Shown here piece by piece: positions 31,786 to 43,394 of a stretch of DNA of 64,000 nt. The translations under genes were made by a program, and so were the position numbers. Within the stretch, counting starts at the first letter, position 1. Each line of letters starts with the position of its first letter. The notes under the pieces were generated by a model. The model saw only the letters and a list, made by a program, of their open reading frames with translations. It made no database searches and was not told the DNA's origin. The DNA comes from Stomoxys calcitrans (taxonomy: Eukaryota; Arthropoda; Insecta; Diptera; Muscidae), in the NCBI RefSeq assembly GCF_963082655.1, contig NC_081552.1, positions 3,348,001-3,412,000 of the forward strand, given 5' to 3'.

Positions 31786-32448
31786 ATGAAGAAAACTGTG
31801 GCCATTCTAGTTTTGCTGCAACTACTCAGTTCAGTATACACAGAGTCCTGCAATGAGGACATTTGCGCTTCGGTGGTGTCCAAGTGCATTCTAACACAAA
31901 GCTGTAAATGTGAGGTCAAGGATGCAGCCTGCTATCAAAGCTGCATTATGTGCATGGGCAAGAAATATTTTGAAGAATGCTGCGCCTGTGTCGATTTATG
32001 CCCTGCGAAGAAGGCATCCTCCTTATCACAGAAATCACATGTCGAGGATTTTGAGGGAGTTCCAGAGTTATTCGATGTTTTGGTCTCTTCACCCACCGAT
32101 GATTTGGAATACAATTGGAATATTTTTACCTTTCCCGTAGACTATGAAGCTAAAACATCTTCATCAGAAAAACATTCGCAGCTCGACACTGAGCTCAACT
32201 GTACAGTTGTCTACATGGACAGTTGCATATCATGGAATAAATGTCGACAAACTTGTAGAAGCACTGGAGCCAGCAGCTACAGATGGTTCCATGATGGCTG
32301 TTGTGAATGTGTGGGATCAACTTGCCTCAACTATGGAGTAAATGAAAGTCGTTGCAAACATTGTCCCGAACTCGAAGATGAGCCGGAGGAAGGTGAAGAC
32401 GATATGTATGAGGGATTTGATGATAATCTTGTGGATAATTCCATATAG
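31786..32448 (+). CDS. tsg: Twisted gastrulation family secreted BMP-binding protein
   Basis: It encodes 220 residues. A signal peptide (residues 1-19) is followed by a Cys-rich N-terminal domain (22-72: CNEDICASVVSKCILTQSC, then CCACVDLCP), which in this family binds BMP ligand. A linker with EDFEGVPELFDVL and FTFPVDY precedes a C-terminal Cys-rich domain with STGASSYRWFHDGCCECVG (159-177) and NYGVNESRC. The tail 195-220 is acidic. I count 22 Cys. Likely N-glycosylation sites are N138 (NCT) and N186 (NES). Members act outside the cell with Sog/Chordin and Tolloid to shape Dpp/BMP gradients in the early embryo. The length fits fly Tsg and the ORF has no intron here. The acidic tail and EGVPELF linker favour Tsg over its paralogue Crossveinless, but that choice is less certain than the family. 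The ATG has a favourable AAAAT context. Confidence 0.92.
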   Translation: MKKTVAILVLLQLLSSVYTESCNEDICASVVSKCILTQSCKCEVKDAACYQSCIMCMGKKYFEECCACVDLCPAKKASSLSQKSHVEDFEGVPELFDVLVSSPTDDLEYNWNIFTFPVDYEAKTSSSEKHSQLDTELNCTVVYMDSCISWNKCRQTCRSTGASSYRWFHDGCCECVGSTCLNYGVNESRCKHCPELEDEPEEGEDDMYEGFDDNLVDNSI

Positions 32449-32469
32449 AAAAAAAATATAGTTGCAAAA

Positions 32470-32475
32470 AATAAA
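32470..32475 (+). terminator. tsg: Poly(A) signal of the Tsg-family gene
   Basis: AATAAA 22 bp after the stop codon, giving a very short 3' UTR. Confidence 0.6.
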
Positions 32476-33400
32476 AATATGTTGAAACAAGTAAAAATTT
32501 GTTGATTTTGGCTTTAAGGAGTTGAAGCGGAAAATTCGCTTAAATGTATGCTGTAGCTATTTATGGTCGAAACTGAACGATTTTAAATGTGGGCATGGTA
32601 AAAGGGATGAAGGCCGAGCCAAGAAAATAAAAAGTCTCAAAACAACTCCAAGGTGAGAATACATCCAAGACATCTGGGTTATCCCCCGTACCGTAGTGGA
32701 ATGTTCATGGGAAATTTACAAGTATTTACAAATACAATGCACCGTGGGATAGAATCGACAAAAACTAGTAGGTAATTTTCTGTCAATTGTTCTGCAACCG
32801 TTCTGCAGATAACTGTTTAAATAACCAACATGTGGTTGGAGCTGCAGTCTTGTCAAGATCAAGTGTAAAATTCAAAGGCCCTAAGTGGTCAGGATCAGTG
32901 TTGCCACTCAAGAAAGCTATTTCCTACCAAAATTTAAGAAACCAGACTAAAACCTACCAAATGTTCTACAAGCCAAAAATGCGGTGTACAGTTGACCATT
33001 TCAAAATTCCATCTTGAACACCACAAATTACATTTTAAACACTTTCAACTCTACAAAGTACTAGATTGTCATACAGGATCTAGGCGTACCCGATCATCTG
33101 TTTGTTGAAATCATTCTACGATCTAAAGTTCAAAAATGGTCTATATCTCGATATAAAACTCTTTACATTGATCACCCTATGAGAAATTTTGAGTTCAAAA
33201 GGTCGTTTTGTAGTCGTAATGAACAACTGTGCCGAGTTTGAACAAAGTGATCTCCCAATTTAAGGCGTCGATTATGGATAGCGACCCAACTTAAGTTGCA
33301 TTGCCAAAAAATTAAAAAAAAAAAAAATCGTAAAAAATTTCCATGCCTTCAATAAAAAATTTCCATTTGTTCAAACACACCGTTAGCAACACATCGAATA
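32476..33400. other. No gene recognised
   Basis: AT-rich DNA after the Tsg-family gene. A scrap CGTAGTGGAATGTTCATGGG at 32692-32711 resembles the SINE tail. The frame at 32787-33017 shows no family motif. Confidence 0.4.
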
Positions 33401-33404
33401 TATT

Positions 33405-34600
33405 CTTGGTCAGCATAAGAATCTAAGACGATGTAGCCATGTCCGTCCGTCTGTATGTTGAATTTACGCTACAGCCTGGGCCTATAAAAGCCACATTTAT
33501 TATCCGATTATGCTGAAATTTGGTACAGTGAGTTGTGTTAGGCCCGTCGACATCCTTCTTCAATTTGGCTGAAATTCGTCCAAATTTGGATATAGCTGCC
33601 ATATAGACCGATCTGCCGATTTGCGGTCCTGGGCCTATAAAAGCCACACTTATTATCCGATTTTGTTGAAATTTGAAACAGTGAGTTATGTTAGGCCCCT
33701 CGACATCCTTCTTCAATTTGGCTGAAATCCGTCCAAATTTGGATATTTGGTCCTGGGCCTATAAAAGCCACATTTATTATCAGATTGTGCTGAAAATTGG
33801 GACAGTGACTTGTGTTAGGCCCTTCGACATCTTTCTTCAATTTGAAATTGAAATCGGTTCAAATTTGGATATAGCTGCCACATAGACCGATCCGCCGATT
33901 TGCGGTCCTGGGCCCATAAAAACCACATTTATTATCCGATTAAGCTGAAATTTGGGACAACGTGTCGTGTTAGGCCCTTCGATATCCTTCTTCAGTTTGG
34001 GCCAGATCAGTCCAGATTTGGATATAGCTGCCATATAGACCGATCTTCCGATTTACGGTCTTAGGCCCATAAAAGCCACATTTATTTTCCGCTTATGCTG
34101 AAATTTGGGACAGTGAGTTGTGTTAGGCCCTTCGATATCCTTCTTCAGTTTGGGCCAGATCGGTCCAGATTTGGATATAGCTGCCATATAGACCGATCTT
34201 CCGATTTAGGGTCTTAGGCCCATAAAAGCCACATTTATTTTCCGTTTATGCTGAAATTTGGGACAGTGAGTTGTGTTAGGCCCTTCGACATCCTTCGTCA
34301 ATTTGGCTGAAATCGGTCCAAATTTGGATATAGCTGCCATATAGACCGATCCGTCGATTTTCGGTCCTGGGCCCATAAAAGCCACATTTATGGTCCGATT
34401 ATGCTGAAATTTGGGACAACATGTCGTGTTAGGCCCTTCGACATCCAACGTCAATTTGGCCCAGATCGGTTCTGATTTGGATATAGCTGCCATATAGACC
34501 GATCCGCCGATTTACGGTCTTGGGCCCATAAAAGCACATTTACTATCCGATTATGCTGAAATTTGGGACAGTGAGTGTACTGGACATAAGGGGTGTCTTG
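33405..34600 (-). mobile_element. S-family ladder, minus orientation, truncated
   Basis: It opens with CATGTCCGTCCGTCTGT and then about seven units: GGGCCTATAAAAGCCACA, GGGACAGTGAGTTGTGTTAG, TCGACATCC and GATATAGCTGCCATATAGAC. GCCA of the last motif falls at 33877, 34029, 34183, 34336 and 34489, giving 152-154 bp. The hairpin end is missing; the array stops near 34590. The several 65-97 codon frames here are repeat by-products. Confidence 0.78.
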
Positions 34601-37185
34601 ATATTTGGTCGGCTCAAATCAGTATGTACGATATTTTTTTTTTTATTTAATTTTTTTTTGTTAGATTTTTGATTTGTTTTAACGGTCTCATGTGAATTAA
34701 TTTCATTGCATTGGAATGGAACGTCGATTACTTAGTTAGTAATCGCATAAGACATTGCACAGTAACTGCGTTATCGGTGGCAAGAGGAACCACACCGGGT
34801 TTTTTTTCTCGACGATGAAAGGCTTCCTAACCCTACTCATGTTCTGGGATCTTTCTTTCTTATTCACACGTCGAAGTAATAAAGTCACTACCTTCAATAA
34901 AAAGAAAAAAAAAAAAAAAAAAGGATACATTGTGTAAGGTATACTTCGTTGAAGTCGAACATATTATATATACATTTATATAAACGGTAATTTGTTGGTG
35001 TATTTTTTTTGTTTCTTAAACAACTTTCCTAAAACTTCCATTTTATTCCCAGTGAACTGACTAAAGAAGTGATTGTATTTGGTTTAGAGGAATTATCTTG
35101 TTCCACGTGATTAGTGTCCCAGTTAAATATTTCCTTAGGACTGGGAACCTAATTTGAATCCCCTCCAATTTTCTGGAGAAAATTTTAAGTTGGTCCTTAT
35201 TAAGAATATTTGGTAAGGATACTTCCAACAGACTTGTCAAGCCTATCTCTATATTGCTGTTTTCATTAGGAGCACGTGACTACCCATGGTATTTGGTTTA
35301 GCTGAGGTTCCATGATTTTTGGGACTCAAAACATCTTTCCATACCGATTGTTTTACGGCAAACATTTTTTATTGTTTGCTGGGATTTTTTTTTTTTTGAT
35401 AGAATACACACTTATTTGATCGACATTGCAAATTCGGCCAAAGAGGTCAATCATCGATCACCCATAATCAACGTGCCATCATATCAACGAAGAAGAAATC
35501 CAAAGAGCAGAAAAAACAACACTCGAAAGAAGCCCACAACGGTTTATCGTGTCAACCATTGGCTTAAAATTTGTTTTGTTGAGAAAGAAGTACATTTATA
35601 GCTGTCTCGTTACGTCCATCGCACAAAAATAATAATGCTATTTGATCCAGCGAAAGCAGAATATATGGAATAAGTAGTAAAGGAATACGCATTTTTTGGG
35701 AGGAGTTAAATCTAGAGGTTTGTTCCTGAAATTTTTTTTTATAATATTAAAATTTCCGTCCTAATTTAGATAAAATAGTCATAAGATAATTCATAGTTTA
35801 TAAATTAAGCCCAACAAGCAATCATCGAAAATCTTCAGCAATCTATGTAATCAAAAATTCAACTCCATCCAACGATTTGCAGAGGCCTCTTCAGATTCGA
35901 CGGAAAATGGTGAGTCAATCATAGTGAAATAACATATATATATATACCCAACATATTTACATAATTATAGAAAAACAAACTACTTAATATATTAACAGAA
36001 TTAATTAAAAAAATCTACTATTGAATTTCCTCAAAATTTCATTTAAACAAAAAGTTAAATTAGCGTGGAAACTCCCATATTTGTACCTCTGTTCCACCAG
36101 CTTTAAAACTATTGCTGATTATTTTCTTTTTGTGTGCTTCCCCATAAAAAGGGGGGGAAAAAAAATAAGTAGCATATTTAATAACTTCCATACCTACCAT
36201 AAAGAGAAATAAGAAAAGAGATTTTATTAATTGTGATTCTATCCCCACAATTGAGAGTGTTGTACTCCTACACAGTGTGGAGACTTTCTCTCCCCGTTCG
36301 CTATAATCCAAATTCATGCTGTAGAGGCACATAGCTAAGTCTGATCAATTTTTTTTTTGTTTTGTTTGCTCTCTGCTTGTTTGGATATTTTATGGTGGAG
36401 CACATAAACATTCGTTCATACCTATAGATCACTTACATAGGTTTTTATTTTTATTTTTGTGTTGTTAATTTGCTTTTGCTCTTTAGAGTCAAGAACAGAT
36501 ACATATCAGTTCCTTTAATTTTGTTTTGCCTTACCAAACCAAGTGTACACTCGAAGAAAAAAGAAATTAGAATATAATAATAATGTAGGTTATAAGAAAA
36601 AACAGAAAAAAAAATAACTTTAGAAATTTAAGATTTTTTTTTATTATGAGTTATTTTGAATAAACAACTACTATGATTGAAATAATGATCGGTTAGAGAA
36701 TTTTCTTGTGGTTTTCTACGATGATGATGTGGTTGTAGTTTAGCTTGAGAAGTGTGTGTTTGGGGTTTTAGAGTCAAGATGCTCACGTCTAAAACAAAGG
36801 TAGGGTAGGGATAAGAGCGAGTGTTCCATTGTCATCTTAGGAGCGCGATTTGCATTTTATTTTGTGTCTGTCAATATAGCCATCCCATTATTTTGCTCTT
36901 TAATTCGAATGTTACTAGGATATTGCTTAGGGGCTTGTTTGTTTAAAGTGTTCCTAGTACCCTTGGTCCATTGTAATTTATTTAAATTTTGTTAAATTTT
37001 TAAAGGGAGTCTTTATAATTTTTATTGTAAGGCTGATATGAGGAGATATTAGAAAGGATACGAACCCCCCTACAAGACTGATTAGCTAGCATACTGATGG
37101 CTCCCGTTATCCTTATCTAACTCTCCTTTAACGACCATAGAAAGGATATTCCTAAAGGAATATTTCGGTATTAGCTTATTGATGG
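34601..37185. other. Gene-free AT-rich stretch
   Basis: It holds long T runs (34638-34670) and a possible retroposed 3' end at about 34740-34922: two AATAAA hexamers at 34878 and 34896, then about 18 A. I see no protein family in any frame, including 35416-35601 (Arg/Asn-rich, no motif). Confidence 0.4.
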
Positions 37186-37189
37186 TCAT

Positions 37190-37628
37190 TACATGAGTTG
37201 TGTTAGGCCCCTCGACATTCTTGTTCAATTTGGGTCAGATCGGTCCACATTTGGATATAGCTGCCATATATACCGATATCTCGATTTAAAGTCTTGGCCC
37301 CATAAAAGGCGCATTTATAATCCGATTTCACTCAAAATTGACACAGTGACTTATGTTAGACTTTTCGACATCCGTGTCGTATATGGTTCAAATCGGTTTA
37401 TTTTTAGACGTAGATACTAAAAAGACGAATATTTTGTTATACACAATTGAGCAATGACTTGGACTTATTAGTATTTGATCCAAATCGGAACATATTTCGA
37501 TATAGCTGCTATGGGGCATAAGGTATGCATTTTTCACCGGATTTTGGTGAAATGTGATTTACGTATATACCCGAGGTGGTGGGTGTCCAAAGTACGGCCC
37601 GGCCGAACTTAACGCCTTTTTACTTGTT
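37190..37628 (-). mobile_element. S-family element, hairpin-side half
   Basis: Ladder text (TGTGTTAGGCCCCTCGACAT, GATATAGCTGCCATATA) leads to CCCGAGGTGGTGGGTGTCC, hairpin GGCCCGGCCGAAC and AACGCCTTTTTACTTGTT. The outer half is absent. Confidence 0.75.
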
Positions 37629-38150
37629 ATATCAAGGTTTTATCTCCTGGCAAAGCAACTGTCTTTGAGTTGCAATCCATAATCGACACATAAGTGTTTG
37701 AGCCCAGGAATGTGCTTTTACTACCAATTTTCGCCGTTACACTGAGTTAAATGTACCAGGGGTATGAATCAAATTTTACCAAACTTGTATGCAGCTGCCA
37801 CATATTCATGTTTTTCGACTGAAGGCATTGAACGCACAGAACCCGCATTTTCTACCCAGATTTACGAAATTTAGAAGAGAACCCTCAACACACTACAGTC
37901 AATTTCAAAACTTACGTCCTTTTTCCTGAAAATTGAAGCAGTGAGAGCCCTTGTAACAGTTATTTCCATGGTTTTGTACTTCACTTCTAACGAATACACA
38001 GAAACGACACGAAGTTAATTAGTTTTTAGGTGTTCCCGGAAATTTTTTTCAATAATTGGTATTTAGTCCGCTTTTGGACCACAATATCCCTCCTATTTTC
38101 GGGGATATTCGACTTTAAATTTGTATACCCTTGTAATAATAAATTAAAAA
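37629..38150. other. No recognised gene
   Basis: AT-rich sequence. A GAGTTGCAATCC...GAGCCCAGGAATG segment near 37670-37715 could be an old SINE head, but boxes A and B do not line up. Confidence 0.3.
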
Positions 38151-38154
38151 AAAT

Positions 38155-38947
38155 ATACTAATTTGTATACCCCGCTTGCAACACCTCGAAATATTCGTCT
38201 GAGACTCCATGAAGTATTTATATTTTTGGTGGTCATGACTTCTTAAGTCCAACTGGCCATGTCCGTGCGTCCGTCTGTCTTTCGACAGCAAGATAACTTT
38301 CGAAGGAGTAAAGCTTGGCGCTTGAGATTTAGCACAAATACTTCTAATTAGAGTAGGTCAGTTAGGATTGTAAATGGGCCATAGCGGTCCATGTTTTCAT
38401 AAAGCTGCCATATAAATCGGCCGAATCTTTGAAACCCACCATCATGGATTCTGCGTAAAATTTACACAAAATGAAATTAGTTGAAGGGCATACTTTTACT
38501 TTCTGTGCCAAATTTCTGCCAAACCAGGCAAAATTTTTATCTTCTACGAACCGAACAAGGATAATCGAGGGGTCGGTTTATATGGGAGCTACATCAAGTT
38601 GAATACCGATTTGGACCGTACTTGGCACAATTATTGGAAGTCGTAATAGAACACAAATTGGACAAAAATTGCGGCTCAAGATGTCAATTAGGAAGATTGA
38701 GCCCCTACAAGGCGCAATTCTTATCCGAATGAACTGAAATATTACACAATGACTTCTACAACGTTCAGCATTCATTTATGGTCCGAATCGGACTATAACT
38801 TGGTATAGCTCCAATAGCATAACAGTTCTTATTCAATATTCTGTGTTTGTCTAAAAAGAGATACCGCACATAGAACTCGACAAATGCGATCTATGGTGGA
38901 GGGTATATAAGATTCGGCCCGGCCGAACTTAGAACGCTCTTACTTGT
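38155..38947 (-). mobile_element. R-family element, rearranged
   Basis: It contains AACACCTCGAAATATTCGTC, GTGCGTCCGTCTGTCTTTCG and one ladder start, then an inserted or diverged block (38418-38570) that has ACCCACCATCATGGATTCTG, resembling another element's end. The standard right end follows: CTATGGTGGAGGGTATATAA, hairpin and CGCTCTTACTTGTTT. Confidence 0.68.
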
Positions 38948-38949
38948 TT

Positions 38950-39355
38950 GATATTACTGGCGAATTTTATAGTAATCGGTCTAGATGTAGATATAGTTGT
39001 CATATATGTGCATCGCACCAATCTTGCCAAAATTTTGTACAACGCTTTCCATGACAATTACCACAATATCTGAGAAATGTGCACGAAATCGGTTCAGATT
39101 TAGATATAGTCCCATGTATATGTTTGTCAGATTTTGGATAATTTGCAATAGTGTTGTCATTTGTCAACCGTAGTTATTACCTTTTGAACATATTGACTCA
39201 AATTTGATACGGATTGATTGATAAGCCATCTAAAAACATCCGCCGAGGTCCATCAAAATTGGTTCAGAATTGGATAAAGCTCCCACACATAGTACTTATA
39301 TGGTAGGTATAGGGTATTATACAGTCGGTACCGCCCGACTTTTGCCTTCCTTACT
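38950..39355 (-). mobile_element. T-family element, hairpin half
   Basis: Units of AGATGTAGATATAGTTGTCA type lead to GTAGGTATAGGGTATTATAC, then AGTCGG TACCGC CCGACT (6-bp stem, 6-nt loop) and TTTGCCTTCCTTACT. It abuts the R element directly. Confidence 0.68.
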
Positions 39356-39433
39356 ATTTATTTTTTGACACAGCCTTGAATCTGTGTTTTTTAGCACAAT
39401 TTCGACTTTTATTTGGGCTCACATGCTTTGAAT

Positions 39434-39528
39434 GACTCGTTTTTGGCAAACGAGTCGTTTTGCTCTTATAAATGGTAAAGGAAAAACGCGTCGTTTTCTG
39501 AGCATTATAAAAGGAAAACGAGTCGTTT
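39434..39528. repeat. Cluster of AAACGAGTCGTTT palindrome-like sites
   Basis: AAACGAGTCGTTT at 39448-39460 and 39516-39528, AAACGCGTCGTTT at 39484-39496, and a half-type GACTCGTTTTT at 39434-39444. Starts of the three 13-mers are 36 and 32 bp apart. GCTC follows two of them closely. See findings. Confidence 0.7.
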
Positions 39529-39739
39529 GCTCAAAACAGCTTTGGTTTGAAAATAGCATGAGTCTATCGAATACTGCGATCAGAATATAATATTCGGAAA
39601 ACCAATCTACGTCTTCCTAGTGAAAAAGCACACTGCCTTTATTCTTCGCCAACAAAATCTTTTTGGCCCTTTTCTCCTAATCTCGGAGGGCTGAGCTGAT
39701 CCCGGACAGCATGCTCCGTGTTACCCAGTCTCACACCTC

Positions 39740-39840
39740 AAAACCATTCGAATTGCAGGTAATCCATTTATTTCTCCGCATGTGGTTTAAAGAGTCTTTA
39801 CGAGGCTGGCCAACCTTATACTGATCTAGGAGGCATTGTC
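39740..39840 (-). pseudogene. LINE RT relic
   Basis: Minus-strand translation gives LDQYKVGQPRKDSLNHMRRN then KWITCNS, matching the RT region LDQYLVHRVLRDWINHVLRN at 17.9 kb. Only about 30 codons remain. Confidence 0.55.
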
Positions 39841-39959
39841 TGTACTCCTACGACGTACCATAGTCTCCACTACTTGTTACATGATTACTAGTAGAAGGGG
39901 TGCAAGTCCAAGTGCTTTAAGGCCTACCAGCCACCCTACAAAAAGAACCAGGGTTAGAA

Positions 39960-40030
39960 AGTATATAAAGGAGTTGGTAGCGGGCTCCTATAATCAATGC
40001 GGCGATCGTAGGTTCAATTTCTAGATGAGT
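39960..40030 (+). repeat. Degenerate second SINE family head
   Basis: GTAGCGGGCTCCTATAATC and CGTAGGTTCAATTTCTAG resemble the SINE head at 56.5 kb (same box-B neighbourhood CGTAGGTTC). It is weak. Confidence 0.35.
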
Positions 40031-42400
40031 CTCATTTCCGGCTGGCGCTATACCCCAATCTTCCCTATTGGCCTCTTTAAAACGTTAAGCAAGAAGTACA
40101 TGGTCAACATTAGTATACCTGTTCATTTCATAAGAAAAAGTACTAAAATCGTATGTGGTCGCAGAGACACTGATGACACAGAATGCCATAAATGTTTAGA
40201 ACCTTTTTTATACCTCCAAATCATTCCAATCGCCCGTCACTACCAACATCAACACCCTTTGCCTTGATGAATGGATGGAATAGAAATATACTCGTAAATG
40301 CGATTTTTATTATGATTTCAATCGAAAACTATCTTCGAGTTAAACACTTCAACTGCCGTTTATAGAATTCGCATTGTGGCCGCATGCGTCAGTCCCAACC
40401 AACCGACATTGATTTGGGGGGTGGAAGAGAAAGAGGTTTAGCTTTTATAGCGTTTTGATGAAACCGAGTGTGTGAGTGAGTGACCAATCGAGCAATGACT
40501 GCCGCCATCACATCGAAGCATGCTTCAGGACATTTACCAAGTATTTAAAATACAATTTAAATAAGATTAAATGATTTGCAAAAATCACATAAAAGATTCG
40601 TCGACGACGAAGCCCGGCCAACAGCGAACAATGCCCCGAAAAAATTCCTCTGTTCTCTAATAGGACCAGGGCAGGGAGGGCAGGCGGGCGGGCAGTTGTT
40701 AGGTCTGTCGGTCTCTTAGTTTGAGTGAGAGCTGTTTTTGAAAGAATTTAATATCTTGCCTTTGATGGCACAGCAGCTGTTGCCAATTATAATCGTTCGC
40801 AATGGCTTTGGTATGATATCTGCGTTCAATTCACCCGCCTCCTCCATCTCAAAACGCTGCCGCCACTACATCTGTTTTGCCTTATAATAAGCACCCAACT
40901 ATGACCTCCTTCTTTCGTTGTCCGCAAGGTGGGAGAGGTGTCAGAGCTTGGTTAGAGTTCAACTCTTTGGTGTGGCAAATGGAATTGTTTTGGGGGCTGT
41001 GAATGCAAGGGGTAAAAACCCCATCATCGAATAGCACAAATGAATTGGCATAGAAAAAATTTAATTAAAAGTCAAAACGCACTGCTCCACCACTCAACTC
41101 ACTCTACAGCCTGGGTGGCCTGATGACTCTGGCCAGCTAACTGAATCTGGTTTTCTAGCCTCTCATTTGTTCGCGTGCAAGAGATGACGGCAAAATAACA
41201 ACGACAAAAATGAAATTTAAATATTTTGTAATAACCATTCAAGTGCACCTGTGCCCCAATGCTGGGCACGACGACAGGCCATGGCGAACGAACTGGAGCT
41301 GCTAAATGGGGGACCCCAAATAGAAAAATAAGGGGAAAACTAAATTTGTTGCCAAATGAACCTTCAAAATAAATGGCCAAAGAAAAACAAACTGGACCAA
41401 AAGAAGAAAAAAAGCCACAGCTCCTACCGGTGGAACAATTAAAATCTTTTACAATTTTCCTCATTTGTTGTTCCACCTCAGCAGCTGGCATGGAGAGCCC
41501 AGTTGGCAAATGCTGTAAAGTTTTCATTTTTATTATTTGCATTTATTTCAATTTCAGTCATTGCCCGAGAATTTTTCGCCATGAGTTTTCAGCTCACTGT
41601 TGGGGGACGTTTTACATGAAATGCGTAAAATTCCTTGGTGCTGTTTAGCTTTTTTAGTTCATTTACTCAAAAGATAGACTTCCGTCCGTTCGTCTGTTCG
41701 TGCTTGCCGCCTCACATTCATGTCTCTTGCCATCAGTAATGGTGCCATTCCAGGCGATTTTATTTAAGCGGTGTGTTTGCGCTTGCCTTTTTATCATCTC
41801 AGTTGTCAGCGTTGTCTCAGTGGTTCTCTGTGTGGCTCAAGTCGGTCATTCATTCATTCACATTCGTTCATTCGGTGACATCGCTGCCTCTGGTCCATCA
41901 CTCAGGCCCCCGTTGGCCTTCAATGTTAGGTCCATTGCTTTTAATTCGCTTCACTCACTAGTCACTCCCCATCACCGGTGGTGGCCAAGATTTTTAATGG
42001 ATTTTCATTTGTTGTAAGCATTTTATTGTGTACCCTAGCGCTTGTTTTTGTTACAAAATTAAAACTTGGAATGTTTTGTTGGCATTTCGTCCAAGTCCAT
42101 GGGAGACCTACCTGTGCTGCTGTTGTTGTCGGTCTATTCCACAAATTATTTGCTATGATGCTATGTTAAGTGGATTTACTCCACCATCAGCCAATACTGT
42201 CACCCCACCAGTGTCCTCAACCGAATAGCAGCAACTCATTTTATGGAAAAACAAAAATGTAGCTTTGCCTAGGTGATGTAGGCTTTTACACTTAGAGAAA
42301 CAAAGACCACCCCCCCCCCCCCCCCAAAAAAAAAAAAAAAAAAAACAGGTAAGCCAATTTTTTTTCGTTTTTTAGTTATAAAATTTTCAATTTTGGGAAA
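40031..42400. other. Gene-free stretch
   Basis: Unique-looking AT-rich DNA. The 147-codon minus frame at 41542-41099 is hydrophobic and Cys/Phe-rich without a family motif. A C16-A20 homopolymer pair lies at 42310-42345. Confidence 0.4.
42310..42345 (+). repeat. Poly-C (16) followed by poly-A (20)
   Basis: Two directly adjacent homopolymers, just before a short L-ladder piece. Confidence 0.9.
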
Positions 42401-42404
42401 AAAT

Positions 42405-42575
42405 ACATTAAGGCAATCTGGGGGAGCGCCCCACCCAAAACCCTTCAGTCGGACATGTTGACCGATTGGCTACATATGGATATTTAATGAAAGGTATTTG
42501 GGCATAGAGTATGAATCTGATCCGACCAACGCCCCAAAATACCATTAAAAGTAATTGGCACAATATGAGTAAAAA
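42405..42575 (-). repeat. L-family ladder fragment
   Basis: GGGGGAGCGCCCCACCCAAA, AATGAAAGGTATTTGGGCAT and AGTATGAATCTGATCC are a little more than one reverse L unit. Confidence 0.6.
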
Positions 42576-43394
42576 AAATAAAAAGTGTTGAGTTTTGTCT
42601 TCATGCAATCATTTTCTTTTTTTTTTCATTATTTCTCTCAGTGTCCTATGTTGTTTAACTTGAGTAAAACTATGTCCTCTTTACGTTTTTAATTTAACTG
42701 TGGCAGTCATGAACATTGCTACAGTTGATACCTTTGCTTGTCACTCTTCATGTCAGGGACGACATTACGTTGGCACTTGGCTACATTAAAATGGAATATG
42801 GGATAAACAAAATGCTTCAGTAGAGAATAACACATACACTCGCGCAACACTCGAAATTGGACAAACAGTCTTCTATGCAACAAGGATTCCGATATACTCA
42901 CATCCACACACACACACTCACACCCACAGGTGATAAGTATTAATATGCCAGTTTGTAGTTTCTCAAAGTGACTGTTGGCTCTTTTGGCCCTGAATGGATG
43001 ATTGGAATGGAAATGAGTGAATGTGAGATATGGCGTAGGGGCCATGAGTAGATGAATACATAGATGCACGTACGTTGATGACATACAACCAGGAGGCGCT
43101 TGACTATGTCGGTGTTGGCTCATCAAATGCTGCATTGATGGGGTGTCAGGATACAAGTTTTAACTATGATCATTCTTTGACATTGGCCATCGAAGAGTTT
43201 GCATACAAAACAGGTGCCACACCAAATTCTTCCAGAGGACCTCCCCATAATATGGCCACAAAAAAGAAAAAAAAACAGGAACAAATTAACTTGTGTGCTT
43301 GACATGAATTCTAACTTATCAAGTGGAACTTTTTGATTGGGTGAGTTAAGGGTTTTGTTTTAGGATCCAAGAAGAATTCTAAGAAGGATTAAAA
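42576..43394. other. No supported gene
   Basis: A CACACACACACTCACACCC tract lies at about 42905. The + frame at 43075-43302 has fairly protein-like composition (EALDYVGVGSSNAALMGC) but no family or splice evidence. Confidence 0.35.

Noticed and set aside
41099..41542. 147-codon minus frame
   Set aside because: Phe/Cys/Ser-rich composition from AT-rich antisense DNA; no family pattern, no splice or promoter evidence.
43075..43302. 75-codon + frame with protein-like composition
   Set aside because: The middle looks plausible, but it ends in KKKKKQEQ from an A-rich tract and lacks partners; not enough to call an exon.
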